Source: Vagococcus acidifermentans
GTDB lineage: Bacteria; Bacillota; Bacilli; Lactobacillales; Vagococcaceae
Assembly: GCF_003987655.1 (NCBI RefSeq)
Contig: NZ_NGKC01000001.1
Location: 1 to 64,000, forward strand
DNA length: 64,000 nt
Direction of reading: 5' to 3'
The notes under the pieces are model-generated. The model saw only the letters and a program-made list of their open reading frames with translations. It was not told the DNA's origin and ran no database searches. Of the stretch, positions 7,508 to 16,082 are shown in pieces (within the stretch, counting starts at the first letter, position 1; the number at the start of each line of letters is the position of its first letter). Made by a program: the position numbers and the translations under genes.

Positions 7508-8953
7508 ATGGAAAAGAAAGAAAATTTCGTAGAACAGATAACAAGTAGAGATGAAGACTTCTCTCAATGGTACACAGATATTTGCTTGAAAGCAGAATTG
7601 TCTGATTATTCAAGTGTAAAAGGCTGTATGGTGGTTCGTCCGCTCGGAACAGCATTGTGGGAAAATATTACGAAAGTGGTGGATGACCGGCTGAAAGCTA
7701 CCGGACACCAAAATGTCATGATGCCGTTGTTAATCCCTGAGCGTCTACTGTTAAAAGAGGCAGAGCACGTTGAAGGATTTGCACCGGAAGTTGCATGGGT
7801 GACTGCCGGCGGCGACACAGAATTATCAGAAAGACTGGCTATTCGCCCTACTTCAGAAGTACTTTTCTGTGAGCATTTCCAGAAAATTATTCATTCGTAT
7901 CGCGACCTGCCAGTATTGTATAATCAGTGGGTTAGCGTGATGCGCTGGGAAAAAACGACGCGTCCATTTTTAAGAACGACAGAGTTTTTCTGGCAAGAGG
8001 GTCATACTTGTCACGTTGATTACGAGGATGCAGACAGAGAAGCGCTCGAAATTCTAGATATGTATGTGGATGTGTGTGAGAATATTTTGGCTATTCCAGT
8101 TGTATCAGGTGTCAAATCTGAAAGCGAAAAATTTGCCGGTGCAGTGAAAACTTATACGAATGAAACATTGATGTACGATGGAAAAGCGTTGCAAATCACA
8201 ACGTCTCACCACCTTGGCGATAATTTCGGTAAAGCATTCAATATCAACTATCTGGACAAAAACGGCGATAGCAAATTTGTCAACACAACCTCATGGGCAA
8301 TTACGACAAGAGCAATCGGCGGCATGATCATGGTTCACAGTGATGACCGCGGATTGGTTCTGCCTCCTAGAATTGCACCAGTTCAAGTTAATATTGTGCC
8401 AATTTCGCAGCATCAGGAAGGCGTTCTTGATAAAGCATATGAATTGAAAGAACAGCTGAGCCAAGACGTTACTGTCCAAGTGGATGCCAGTGATAAAAAA
8501 CCAGGCTGGAAATTCAGCGAATCAGAAATGCGCGGATTCCCAATTCGAATCGAAATCGGTCCAAGAGATATCGCTGAACAAACACTGGTTGTTGTTCGCC
8601 GTGATACATTGGAAAAAACAACGATTAAATGGGACGATCAATTAAACGAAAATATCAAAGCCTTGTTGGATGATATTCATAACAATATGTTTAATGTAGC
8701 GAAAGAACGTCAGGACAAGCGTACAAGAACAGCAACAACTAAAGAAGAATTTGCAAAAATGATTGAAGAAGGCGGCTTTGTTATTGCTCCTTGGTCAGGC
8801 GATTTAGCCGTAGAAGAGCAAATTAAAGAAGAAACGGGTGCAACATCCCGCTGCCTGAGCTTTGAGAACGTGGATGCTGATTTAACTGGTGTGAAAGATT
8901 TGTGGAATGGTCAAGATGCTAAATACTTGATGCACTGGGCCAAAGCATATTAA
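7508..8953 (+). CDS. proS: Prolyl-tRNA synthetase, short archaeal/eukaryotic-like type
   Basis: A 481-residue class II synthetase charging tRNA-Pro. It lacks the inserted editing domain of the long bacterial ProRS and ends in a Tyr (HWAKAY), as in the ProS type 3 group. Class II motif 2 is seen in RWEKTTRPFLRTTEFFWQEG and motif 3 in GMIMVHSDDRGLVLPPRIAP; the anticodon-binding domain follows from about residue 290. AAAGGAGG precedes the ATG. Regulated by the proline T-box just upstream. It adjoins the proline reductase operon, so it may help keep protein synthesis supplied while proline is consumed as an electron acceptor. A second, long ProRS may exist elsewhere. Confidence 0.95.
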   Translation: MEKKENFVEQITSRDEDFSQWYTDICLKAELSDYSSVKGCMVVRPLGTALWENITKVVDDRLKATGHQNVMMPLLIPERLLLKEAEHVEGFAPEVAWVTAGGDTELSERLAIRPTSEVLFCEHFQKIIHSYRDLPVLYNQWVSVMRWEKTTRPFLRTTEFFWQEGHTCHVDYEDADREALEILDMYVDVCENILAIPVVSGVKSESEKFAGAVKTYTNETLMYDGKALQITTSHHLGDNFGKAFNINYLDKNGDSKFVNTTSWAITTRAIGGMIMVHSDDRGLVLPPRIAPVQVNIVPISQHQEGVLDKAYELKEQLSQDVTVQVDASDKKPGWKFSESEMRGFPIRIEIGPRDIAEQTLVVVRRDTLEKTTIKWDDQLNENIKALLDDIHNNMFNVAKERQDKRTRTATTKEEFAKMIEEGGFVIAPWSGDLAVEEQIKEETGATSRCLSFENVDADLTGVKDLWNGQDAKYLMHWAKAY

Positions 8954-8964
8954 TAGTAAAGAAT

Positions 8965-9006
8965 AAACCGACAGAGAATTTAAACGGATTCTCCGTCGGT
9001 TTTTTT
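8965..9006 (+). terminator. Terminator after proS
   Basis: AAACCGACAGAGAAT pairs with ATTCTCCGTCGGTTT, an almost perfect 15-bp stem, followed by T6. Confidence 0.9.
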
Positions 9007-9009
9007 GCT

Positions 9010-9449
9010 TGTTAGACTACACTGATTGGAAATCAATGAAAAATGTGAAAAAATTATCATTTAAAATGACACAAATATTTCACTAACGTTTGAATATTGG
9101 ATAATTGTTGCAATGAACAGAAACAATTTGCTAATTGCTGGTTGACCAAAGATTTTAACGAAATCAATAATATCACAACTCCTTTAGATAACAATTTGTG
9201 AATAAAAACATTTTTACCAAAACCAGTATTTTGTGCAAAGGAAGCAGTTACATTAGAAAAATGCAATAAAAAAAGGAATAGGTGATAAGAAAATTAGAAT
9301 ATTTTTAATTAAAAGGCGTATTTCTGAAAAAATGTATCAAAAATAACCTTTTTGTGATAGAATCGGGGTAGGTGATGGGCGATAAAAATGCTCAAAAAAT
9401 CACAACTTTTACTTTTTTTCGACCATTAAATAGAAGGAGGTGAAACATA
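9010..9449 (+). promoter_or_regulatory. Leader/promoter region of the prd operon
   Basis: A 440-bp AT-rich stretch without a gene. An extended -10 element TGATAGAAT ends at 9363, with only a weak -35 (TATCAA, 9335-9340). Four copies of the hexamer TTGTGA/TCACAA occur at 9173, 9196, 9352 and 9400; such half-sites resemble redox-regulator (Rex-type) elements but are too scattered for certainty. No sigma-54 -24/-12 element with correct spacing was found and no prdR regulator gene is present. GAAGGAGGTG precedes the TTG start of prdC. Confidence 0.45.
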
Positions 9450-10736
9450 TTGAAAAAACTTCATATTCCATTGAAGCAGCATGTTGGTGGACCATGTGTT
9501 CCAGTTGTCAAAGTTGATGAAGCTGTCAAAAGAGGTCAGTTAATTGCGGAACCGAGTGGATTGGGTGCTAATATTCACGCGAGTATGTCAGGTGTGATTG
9601 CAGAAATTAATGACACGGAAATCGTCATTCAATTGGATGACTCACAATCGACTGATTTTGTCCCTATTCCTGAAACAGAATCTAAACTTGAAGCTATTGA
9701 AGCAGCTGGTATTGTGGGTGCAGGTGGTGCAGGTTTTCCTGCGCATATTAAATTAAAGGCTGATATACCTGACGGCACAGTGATTGCAAACGGAGCAGAG
9801 TGTGAAGCGTTATTGCAACATAACGTCAAACAAATTGTGGAAACGTCTGCACAACTAGTACGCGGTGTACAGTACTTGATGGAAATCACAAATGCGCCGC
9901 GGGGTATCATTGCAGTTAAAGACAAAAATCGTCAGGCTGTCATTGAATTGTTAAAAGCAACCAAAGACATACCAGAAATTGACGTCTTCAGATTGCCGGA
10001 TATTTATCCTGCAGGGGACGAGCGGATGATCATTCGTGAAGTGTTGGATATTGTGTTAAACCCTGGGCAGTTGCCGATTGAAGTCGGTGCTGTCGTGTCA
10101 AACGTTGAAACAATCAAACATATAGTTGAAGCAATTGAATTGAGAAAACCGTTTATTGACAAAGATGTTACAGTTGCAGGTCGTGTTCAGGCCGAATCGC
10201 TTATTCTTAAGGATGTGCCAATCGGAACTCCAGCAAAAGAACTAATTGACCAGGCGGGTGGCTATGTTCATCCTCATGGGGAAATTGTTTTTGGCGGGCC
10301 GATGACAGGCATGAGCCGATCAGAAAATTCTCCGATCATAAAAACCACTGGTGGTGTACTGGTAGCAATGCCGTACCCTCAGGAACATCGTAAAGTTGGT
10401 CTTTTGATTTGCGAATGCGGCGGATCAAATGAACGTCTAACAGAAATCGCAACCAACATGGGTGCTGAAGTAGTCGCTGCTGAAAGATGCAAGCGAATGG
10501 TAGAAGTCAATGGAAGATATAGATGTGAGCTTCCTGGTATTTGCCCTGGACAGGCAGAAACCGTGATGAAGATGAAAAAGGCGGGAGCCGAAGTCGTCAT
10601 CGTCGGCTCGTGTTCTGATTGAACAAACACCGTTTTAGGTGTAGCTCCTAGGTTAGGAGTTCCAGTTTATCATCATACGGATCATGTGCTCCGCTCAGTA
10701 GGCCACAAGCTATATCGAAGACTGCCTACCGAATAG
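9450..10736 (+). CDS. prdC: PrdC, RnfC-like electron transfer selenoprotein of proline reductase
   Basis: A 428-residue protein when UGA 10620-10622 is read as selenocysteine (residue 391, context SCSD-U-TNTV). The N-terminus (HVGGPCVPVVKVDEAVKRGQ) is the barrel-sandwich domain of RnfC/NqrF-like proteins. Next come a flavin/NADH-binding region (GIVGAGGAGFPAH, VIANGAECEALL) and an SLBB-like segment (VPIGTPAKELIDQAGG). Instead of RnfC ferredoxin motifs, the C-terminus has a Cys-rich thiol/Sec domain (ICECGGSN, ELPGICPGQ, GSCSDU). The frame continues 37 codons past UGA to TAG 10734, with conserved-looking sequence (GVPVYHHTDHVLRSVGH). TTG start with a very strong ribosome site. Presumed to pass electrons to PrdA/PrdB. 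Confidence 0.93.
10643..10661 (+). promoter_or_regulatory. Bacterial SECIS hairpin of prdC
   Basis: Starts 20 nt after UGA 10620-10622. AGCTCCT (10643-10649) pairs with AGGAGTT (10655-10661), including one G-T pair, enclosing AGGTT, so Gs lie in the apical loop as SelB-binding hairpins require. It is translated as part of the prdC coding sequence. Confidence 0.7.
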
Positions 10737-10768
10737 AATTACCAATTTATTTAAGGAGGAACCAATAA

Positions 10769-12682
10769 ATGTCTATTACTGTGGAAACTGCGAAAGAGCA
10801 CGCAAAAGATCCAGCGGTATTATGTTGCCGTGCAGAAGCAAACACTATTATCAAACCAGGAGATTTGGAAGATCCAGCTATTTTTCCAGATCTTGAGGAT
10901 TCAGGATTACTTGAAATACCTGAAAACAGCTTGACAATCGAGCAAGTTTTAGGTGCAAAATTATTGAAAACTACAGATGCTTTAGTGCCGCTGACAGCTG
11001 ATTTGCTAGAAGGCATCAATGAGCCGGAAGAAGAGCCAGCTGAAGAAAGTGCTGAAGCTGTTGAGGAAGTTGTTGAAGTTGCAGAAGCAGCTCCTTTAGT
11101 TAGTGAATCGGCACCTGTATACAGCACACCAGGTCAAACAGTTAAAATTCATATTGCTGAAGGTAAAGGTATTGACTTAGAAATACCGTTATCTATTTCA
11201 GCTGCATCAGCACCTGCCGCTGCCGCACCAATTGCAGCAGAAGTTGCAGCAAACGGACAAGCTGTTGCAGAAGCAGCTCCGACGATTGCAGCAGATGAAG
11301 AGCAAGAGCCGATCAAGGTAAGAGCTGTACAAAGAGAGCATTTCCAAATTGATAAAGTAGAATTTGGCGATGAAACAAAAATCGACGGTACAACACTTAT
11401 TCTACGTAAGGCTGACGACATCTGTAAAGAAGCAGCTGAACTGGAAAAATTAGTTAAAGAAGTTAAACTAGAAATTATCACACCAGAAGACTACGGTGAA
11501 TACAGTGAAACAATCATGGATGTACAACCAATAGCAACTAAGACAGAAGGCGAATTAGGTGAAGGTGTTACTCGCGTTCTTGACGGTGTTGTAATGATTG
11601 TCACAGGAACTGATGAAAATGGTGTCCAGATTGGTGAATTTGGCTCATCTGAAGGTGAATTGGATAGAAACATTATGTGGGGACGTCCAGGAGCGCCTGA
11701 TAAAGGTGAAATTTTCATTAAAACTCAGGTAACTATCGAAGCTGGAGCTAACATGGAACGTCCAGGACCATTGGCAGCTCACAAAGCATCTGATTATATT
11801 ACACAAGAAATTCGTTTGGCATTGAAAGAAGCAGACGAGTCATTAGTTGTCAAAAAGGACGAAATCGCACAATACCGCCGACCCGGTAAGAAGAGAGTCC
11901 TGATTGTAAAAGAAATCATGGGACAAGGTGCGATGCACGACAACTTAATCATGCCGGTTGAACCAGTAGGGACACTGGGAGCTAAACCAAACGTTGATTT
12001 GGGTAACCTTCCTGTCATGCTGGCACCGACAGAAGTAATGGATGGTGGTATCCATGCCCTAACATGTATTGGACCAGCATCTAAAGAAACATCTCGCCAT
12101 TACTGGAGAGAGCCATTAGTTGCAGCAGCTATGGCAGACGAAGAAATCGACTTAGTTGGTGTGATGTTTGTGGGTTCACCACAAGCTAACTCAGAGAAGT
12201 TCTATGTTTCTAAACGTCTGGGTATGACTGTTGAAGCAATGGGAATCGACGGAGCAATCGTAACAACTGAAGGATTCGGTAACAACCATATCGACTTTGC
12301 TTCTCACATAGAAGAAGTTGGTAAACGTGGAATCCATGTGGTTGGTGCTTCCTACTGTGCTGTACAAGGAGCGCTAGTAGTTGGTAACAAACAAATGGTT
12401 GCAATGGTCGACAACAATAAATCTAAGCAAGGTATCGAAAACGAAATTCTTGCTAACAATACGCTATGTCCAGAGGATGCCATTCGTCATCTTGCTATGC
12501 TGAAGACATTGATGGGCGGCGGAACAATCAAGGCTGCAGAACGTAAATGGAATCCAAACGTGAAACAGAACAACATCGAAATCATTGAAAAAGTAACAGG
12601 TGAGAAGATCGACCTGGTTGACAATGAACAAGTTCTGCCTAAGAGTAAAAAACGTTTGGAAATTTATGAGAAAGAAGAATAA
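10769..12682 (+). CDS. prdA: D-proline reductase proprotein PrdA
   Basis: A 637-residue proprotein. Autocleavage before Cys433 (context HALT-CIGPASKET) would yield a 432-residue beta chain and a 205-residue alpha chain whose Cys becomes the pyruvoyl cofactor. This matches the Thr-Cys site known from C. sticklandii. D-proline binds the pyruvoyl group and is reductively opened to 5-aminovalerate by PrdB's Sec. Residues about 85-175 form a Glu/Ala/Pro-rich linker (EEEPAEESAEAVEEVVEV, then ASAPAAAAPIAAE), probably a flexible arm between domains. AAGGAGG precedes the ATG. Second gene of the prd operon, 32 bp after prdC. Confidence 0.96.
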   Translation: MSITVETAKEHAKDPAVLCCRAEANTIIKPGDLEDPAIFPDLEDSGLLEIPENSLTIEQVLGAKLLKTTDALVPLTADLLEGINEPEEEPAEESAEAVEEVVEVAEAAPLVSESAPVYSTPGQTVKIHIAEGKGIDLEIPLSISAASAPAAAAPIAAEVAANGQAVAEAAPTIAADEEQEPIKVRAVQREHFQIDKVEFGDETKIDGTTLILRKADDICKEAAELEKLVKEVKLEIITPEDYGEYSETIMDVQPIATKTEGELGEGVTRVLDGVVMIVTGTDENGVQIGEFGSSEGELDRNIMWGRPGAPDKGEIFIKTQVTIEAGANMERPGPLAAHKASDYITQEIRLALKEADESLVVKKDEIAQYRRPGKKRVLIVKEIMGQGAMHDNLIMPVEPVGTLGAKPNVDLGNLPVMLAPTEVMDGGIHALTCIGPASKETSRHYWREPLVAAAMADEEIDLVGVMFVGSPQANSEKFYVSKRLGMTVEAMGIDGAIVTTEGFGNNHIDFASHIEEVGKRGIHVVGASYCAVQGALVVGNKQMVAMVDNNKSKQGIENEILANNTLCPEDAIRHLAMLKTLMGGGTIKAAERKWNPNVKQNNIEIIEKVTGEKIDLVDNEQVLPKSKKRLEIYEKEE

Positions 12683-12705
12683 TTTCTTTCGACAAAGGTG
12701 AAGTT

Positions 12706-12999
12706 ATGGACAATATGGATAAGCTCAAATACATTTCAACGGAGCGCATGTTCGAAGGGGTACTTGTCGAAATCACGGATGCAAGTGTCACAATCGACAT
12801 TAAAGGACGTCTGGGGCAATTTAAAATCCCGAGAAGAATGCTGATTTCCGAGTATGACTTGAAAATCGGTCAGGAAGTTGGTTTTATGATGTCCTATCCG
12901 GAAGTATTAAACGAGGAACCCAATGAGCATTATGTCAATGCCATTGAAGAACATGAGAGAAGAAAGTTGAAAATGACACAGAACAAAGGAGAGAAATAA
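12706..12999 (+). CDS. Small conserved protein of the prd cluster
   Basis: A 97-residue soluble protein between prdA and prdB. The core FEGVLVEITDASVTIDIKGR looks like a small beta-barrel (S1/OB-like: strand, turn, strand with LGQFKIPRRMLIS). The C-terminal 30 residues are charged and probably helical. As far as I recall, Clostridium prd clusters have an ORF of similar size at this place (CBO2463/CBO2479-type family). Function unknown; it may assist maturation of PrdA/PrdB or regulate translation. AAAGGTG precedes the ATG. Confidence 0.75.
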   Translation: MDNMDKLKYISTERMFEGVLVEITDASVTIDIKGRLGQFKIPRRMLISEYDLKIGQEVGFMMSYPEVLNEEPNEHYVNAIEEHERRKLKMTQNKGEK

Positions 13000-13002
13000 A
13001 AA

Positions 13003-13728
13003 ATGACTTTAACTGTATTTGAAGGTTTACAGTCTGAGATTTATGTACCTATTACACCTAAATCGATATTTACGCCTGTAACCAAAGAGTTAAAAGATAT
13101 GCGTATTGCACTTGCAACTGCTGCAGGTGTTCACTTGAAATCTGATAAACGATTTAATTTAGCAGGGGATACTACTTACAGAGAAATTCCAAACACAACG
13201 CCAAGCAGCGAGTTGATGGTTTCTCACGGTGGATACGACAATGCCGATGTTAACCGTGACATCAATGCGATGTTCCCAATCGACCGCTTGAATGAACTGG
13301 CTAAAAAAGGCGTATTTAAAGAAGTTGCGCCGATGCACTTCGGTTTCATGGGAGGAGGCGGTGACCAGGAAGCGTTCCATGATAAGACTGGTCCGGAAAT
13401 CGCACAAAAATTATTGGAAGAAGAAGTCGACGCTGTTGTTTTAACAGCTGGCTGAGGGACCTGCCATAGAACTGCCGTGATCGTGCAGAGAGCAATTGAG
13501 GAAGCAGGTATTCCTACTATTTTAATCGCAGCTTTACCACCTGTTGTACGTCAGAATGGTTCACCAAGAGCGGTAGCACCTTTAGTACCAATGGGTGCGA
13601 ATGCCGGCGAGCCGCACAATATTGAAATGCAGACAGGTATTCTGACAGATACGCTGGAAGCTTTAGTAAGCATTGAAACGCCAGGTAAAATCGTCAGCTT
13701 ACCGTATGAGTATATTGCACACGTTTAA
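13003..13728 (+). CDS. prdB: D-proline reductase selenoprotein subunit PrdB
   Basis: A 241-residue protein when UGA 13453-13455 is read as selenocysteine (residue 151, context LTAG-U-GTCHRTA). This is the catalytic selenolate of D-proline reductase, which attacks the alpha C-N bond of pyruvoyl-bound D-proline. The frame is open on both sides of the UGA: LKDMRIALATAAGVHLKSD upstream, then VIVQRAIEEAGIPTILI and KIVSLPYEYIAHV downstream. Length fits the known 26-kDa subunit. Annotation pipelines would split it into two ORFs. It is 3 nt after the small ORF, with AAAGGAG before its ATG. Confidence 0.97.
13472..13488 (+). promoter_or_regulatory. Bacterial SECIS hairpin of prdB
   Basis: Begins 16 nt after UGA 13453-13455. 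CTGCCG (13472-13477) pairs with CG-T-GCAG (13482-13488, one bulged T), leaving a TGAT loop with G among its first two bases, as SelB recognition requires. Confidence 0.7.
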
Positions 13729-13768
13729 TCGCTGCTGACACTCATAACGGAAAGAGAAGGTTTAAACT

Positions 13769-14506
13769 ATGGGCGAAAAAGTGTTGAAAATCAAAGCATT
13801 TCACATGCAGGATGTGACTATCGGCGAGTCGACTGTACTTGCGCCGGACAAGTTACAGATTGCGGGTCATGCAGAGATTAAATATGATGACATTAAAGAA
13901 GTCTCTATTCAGCTTTTACGTCCACATCATCATGACGTGGTGACCAATACCATAATGGATGTTATCCCGATATCCACTAAGGTATTGGGTCGCCTTGGTG
14001 ATGGCGTGACGCATACGTTGACCGGTGTCACTGTAGTAATGACCGGCGCCATTGAAAACGGCGAACAAATGCATTCGTTCGGTGCATCAGACGGGATTCT
14101 TTCAGAACATCTGAAATTGAATCAAATCGGCACACCTGATGAAAATGACATCATCATTCATATTGATCTGCTGGCACATGAGGACGCGGTGTTTAACCGT
14201 CAATTGTGCATGAAGATGTTTGAAGTGGTTGATGACTATTTACAGGCTATCCGAGATCAGCTAAAAATGCTGGTCGGCAATGAAGCGACAGAAGTGCATG
14301 AATTTGTTGAAAAAAGCAATGAAGGAAAGCCGAATGTGGCGCTGATCAAACAAGTGGCAGGGCAAGGGGCCATGTATGACACGTTGTTGTTCCCTAATGA
14401 ACCGAGCGGGTTTGCCGGGGGCGTGTCCATCATTGACATGAATAATATGCCAGTCATATTGAGTGCTAACGAGTACCGTGACGGCGCGATTCGTGCAATG
14501 GTGTAA
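13769..14506 (+). CDS. prdD: PrdD, PrdA N-terminal-half paralogue
   Basis: A 245-residue protein homologous to the part of PrdA just before the cleavage site. Shared blocks include TIMDVIPISTKVLGRLGDGVTH (compare ETIMDVQPIATKTEGELGEGVTR), KQVAGQGAMYDTLLFP and MPVILSANEYRDGAIRAMV. It ends exactly where PrdA has ...GGIHALT, so it lacks the pyruvoyl Cys. With prdE it looks like a split, non-catalytic PrdA copy; role in clostridia not settled. GAGAAGG lies upstream of the ATG. Confidence 0.9.
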   Translation: MGEKVLKIKAFHMQDVTIGESTVLAPDKLQIAGHAEIKYDDIKEVSIQLLRPHHHDVVTNTIMDVIPISTKVLGRLGDGVTHTLTGVTVVMTGAIENGEQMHSFGASDGILSEHLKLNQIGTPDENDIIIHIDLLAHEDAVFNRQLCMKMFEVVDDYLQAIRDQLKMLVGNEATEVHEFVEKSNEGKPNVALIKQVAGQGAMYDTLLFPNEPSGFAGGVSIIDMNNMPVILSANEYRDGAIRAMV

Positions 14507-14548
14507 TAGTGGCTGTATTTACGGATTAGAGGAAAAGTAGGGATAAAT

Positions 14549-15025
14549 ATGGGAGTAGGCCCATCAACAAAAGAGACATCCTTGCATCATTTTAGAGATC
14601 CGTTGGTGGATGTGTTTTCGACAGATCCGGATATTAATTTTCTTGGTGTCGTAGTTGTAGGAACGCCTCAAAGTAATGCCATGAAGCATTTCGTGGGCAA
14701 TCGAACGGCCACATGGCTGAAGGCGATGCAGTGCCAAGGCGCTGTGATTTCTGCAGATGGCTGGGGAAATTCAGATGTTGATTTTGCCAATACGATGCAG
14801 GAAGTCGGACAGAGAGATATTAGCGTGGTTGGTCTGAAGTTCATCGGAAAGCAAGCAAAATTTGTTGTGGAAAATGATTACACGGATTTTGTGCTGGATA
14901 TTAATAAATCGACCGAGGGAGTTGAGACCGAGGTAGTTGGTGAAAATGCCGTAAACAGGCAGGATGCCAACAAAGCGCTAGCGTTTATTAAGCTTAAGAT
15001 GAGAAAAGATCGTCAAAACAAATAA
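14549..15025 (+). CDS. prdE: PrdE, PrdA C-terminal-half paralogue
   Basis: A 158-residue protein homologous to the alpha part of PrdA. It begins MGVGPSTKETSLHHFRDPLV, aligning with PrdA CIGPASKETSRHYWREPLV; the start Met-Gly replaces the pyruvoyl Cys-Ile. Further shared blocks are FLGVVVVGTPQSN, QGAVISADGWGNSDVDFAN and DINKSTEGVETEVVGEN. PrdD plus PrdE therefore correspond to a PrdA permanently split at the processing point. Forty-two bp separate it from prdD. Confidence 0.9.
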   Translation: MGVGPSTKETSLHHFRDPLVDVFSTDPDINFLGVVVVGTPQSNAMKHFVGNRTATWLKAMQCQGAVISADGWGNSDVDFANTMQEVGQRDISVVGLKFIGKQAKFVVENDYTDFVLDINKSTEGVETEVVGENAVNRQDANKALAFIKLKMRKDRQNK

Positions 15026-15043
15026 TATCAGGAGGGTATATTC

Positions 15044-16060
15044 ATGAGATTATCAAAAATGCTGACAGCGATTGATACGCATACAGCTGGAGAAGCGGCT
15101 CGTTTAATTATCGGTGGTATTCCTAAGTTCCCGGGAGATACAATGGCTGAGAAGATGGCTTATTTGGCTGACAATAAAGATGATTTGCGTACAGCGCTGA
15201 TGCATGAACCGAGAGGACACAATGAAATGTTTGGCGCATTCATTTGTGAACCGGTGAATAAAGAGGCGGACTACGGTATTATTTTCATGGACGCAGGCGG
15301 GTACTTGAACATGTGCGGTCATAACACAATTGCTGCAATGACAGCAGCTGTTGAAGCTGGCTGGGTTGATGTTGAGCCGGGTGCAGAAACTGTGAAAATT
15401 GTACAAGATACACCTGCTGGTTTAATTCATGGTGAAGTCAAAGTGACAGACGGCTGTTATGCAGAGTCAGTATCTTTTGAAAACGTAGAAGCATTCTTGT
15501 ACAAACAAGATGTCAAGGTAAATGTGCCGGAAATTGGTGAAGTAACAGTTGATATTTCCTTTGGCGGCAGCTTCTTTGCAATTTTGCCGGCAACGGAAGT
15601 AAATCTGGAAATCAAACCGGAAAATGCGTCGAAATTTTCTGATATTGGTATCAAGATTCGCGATGCAGTGAATGAACAGGTTGAGATTCAGCATCCGACA
15701 CTGGCTCATATTACCACGGTGGATTTGGTTGAATTTTACGGACCGCCATCAAGCCCTGATGCAACGTTGCAGAACGTGGTTGTATTTGGAGACGGACAAG
15801 TTGACCGTTCGCCTTGCGGGACAGGTACAAGTGCCAAGTTAGCAACATTGTTTGCCAAGGGTGAAATGAAGGTTGGGGATACGTTTGTTTATGAAAGTAT
15901 CCTGAATACGAAGTTTATTGGTGAAGTTGCTCGTGAAACAACATTGGGCGACTATAAAGCAATCATCCCTAAAGTAACAGGGTCTGCATACATCAATGGC
16001 TTCAATACATTTTTAATTGATCCAAAAGACCCATTGAAGGATGGATTTGTGTTGGGTTAA
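15044..16060 (+). CDS. prdF: Proline racemase
   Basis: A 338-residue cofactor-independent racemase interconverting L- and D-proline, supplying the D-isomer to the reductase. The two catalytic cysteines are visible: C91 in NMCGHNTIAAM and C258 in DRSPCGTGTSAKLA, plus the N-terminal DTHTAGEAARL motif. The Cys/Cys pair identifies a true proline racemase rather than hydroxyproline epimerase or trans-3-hydroxyproline dehydratase (Cys/Thr), although epimerase activity cannot be excluded by sequence alone. GGAGGG precedes the ATG, 18 bp after prdE. Confidence 0.95.
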   Translation: MRLSKMLTAIDTHTAGEAARLIIGGIPKFPGDTMAEKMAYLADNKDDLRTALMHEPRGHNEMFGAFICEPVNKEADYGIIFMDAGGYLNMCGHNTIAAMTAAVEAGWVDVEPGAETVKIVQDTPAGLIHGEVKVTDGCYAESVSFENVEAFLYKQDVKVNVPEIGEVTVDISFGGSFFAILPATEVNLEIKPENASKFSDIGIKIRDAVNEQVEIQHPTLAHITTVDLVEFYGPPSSPDATLQNVVVFGDGQVDRSPCGTGTSAKLATLFAKGEMKVGDTFVYESILNTKFIGEVARETTLGDYKAIIPKVTGSAYINGFNTFLIDPKDPLKDGFVLG

Positions 16061-16082
16061 TAACGACAAAGGAGAAAAGTAG

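Noticed and set aside
9097-9112. Sigma-54-like promoter TTGG-N9-GC upstream of prdC
   Set aside because: The distance between the GG and GC elements is 9 nt instead of the strictly required 10, and no PrdR-type activator is present.
10769-12404. Several long minus-strand ORFs opposite prdA and opposite ribosomal genes
   Set aside because: They are shadows created by codon bias in strongly coding plus-strand genes; no ribosome sites or family matches.
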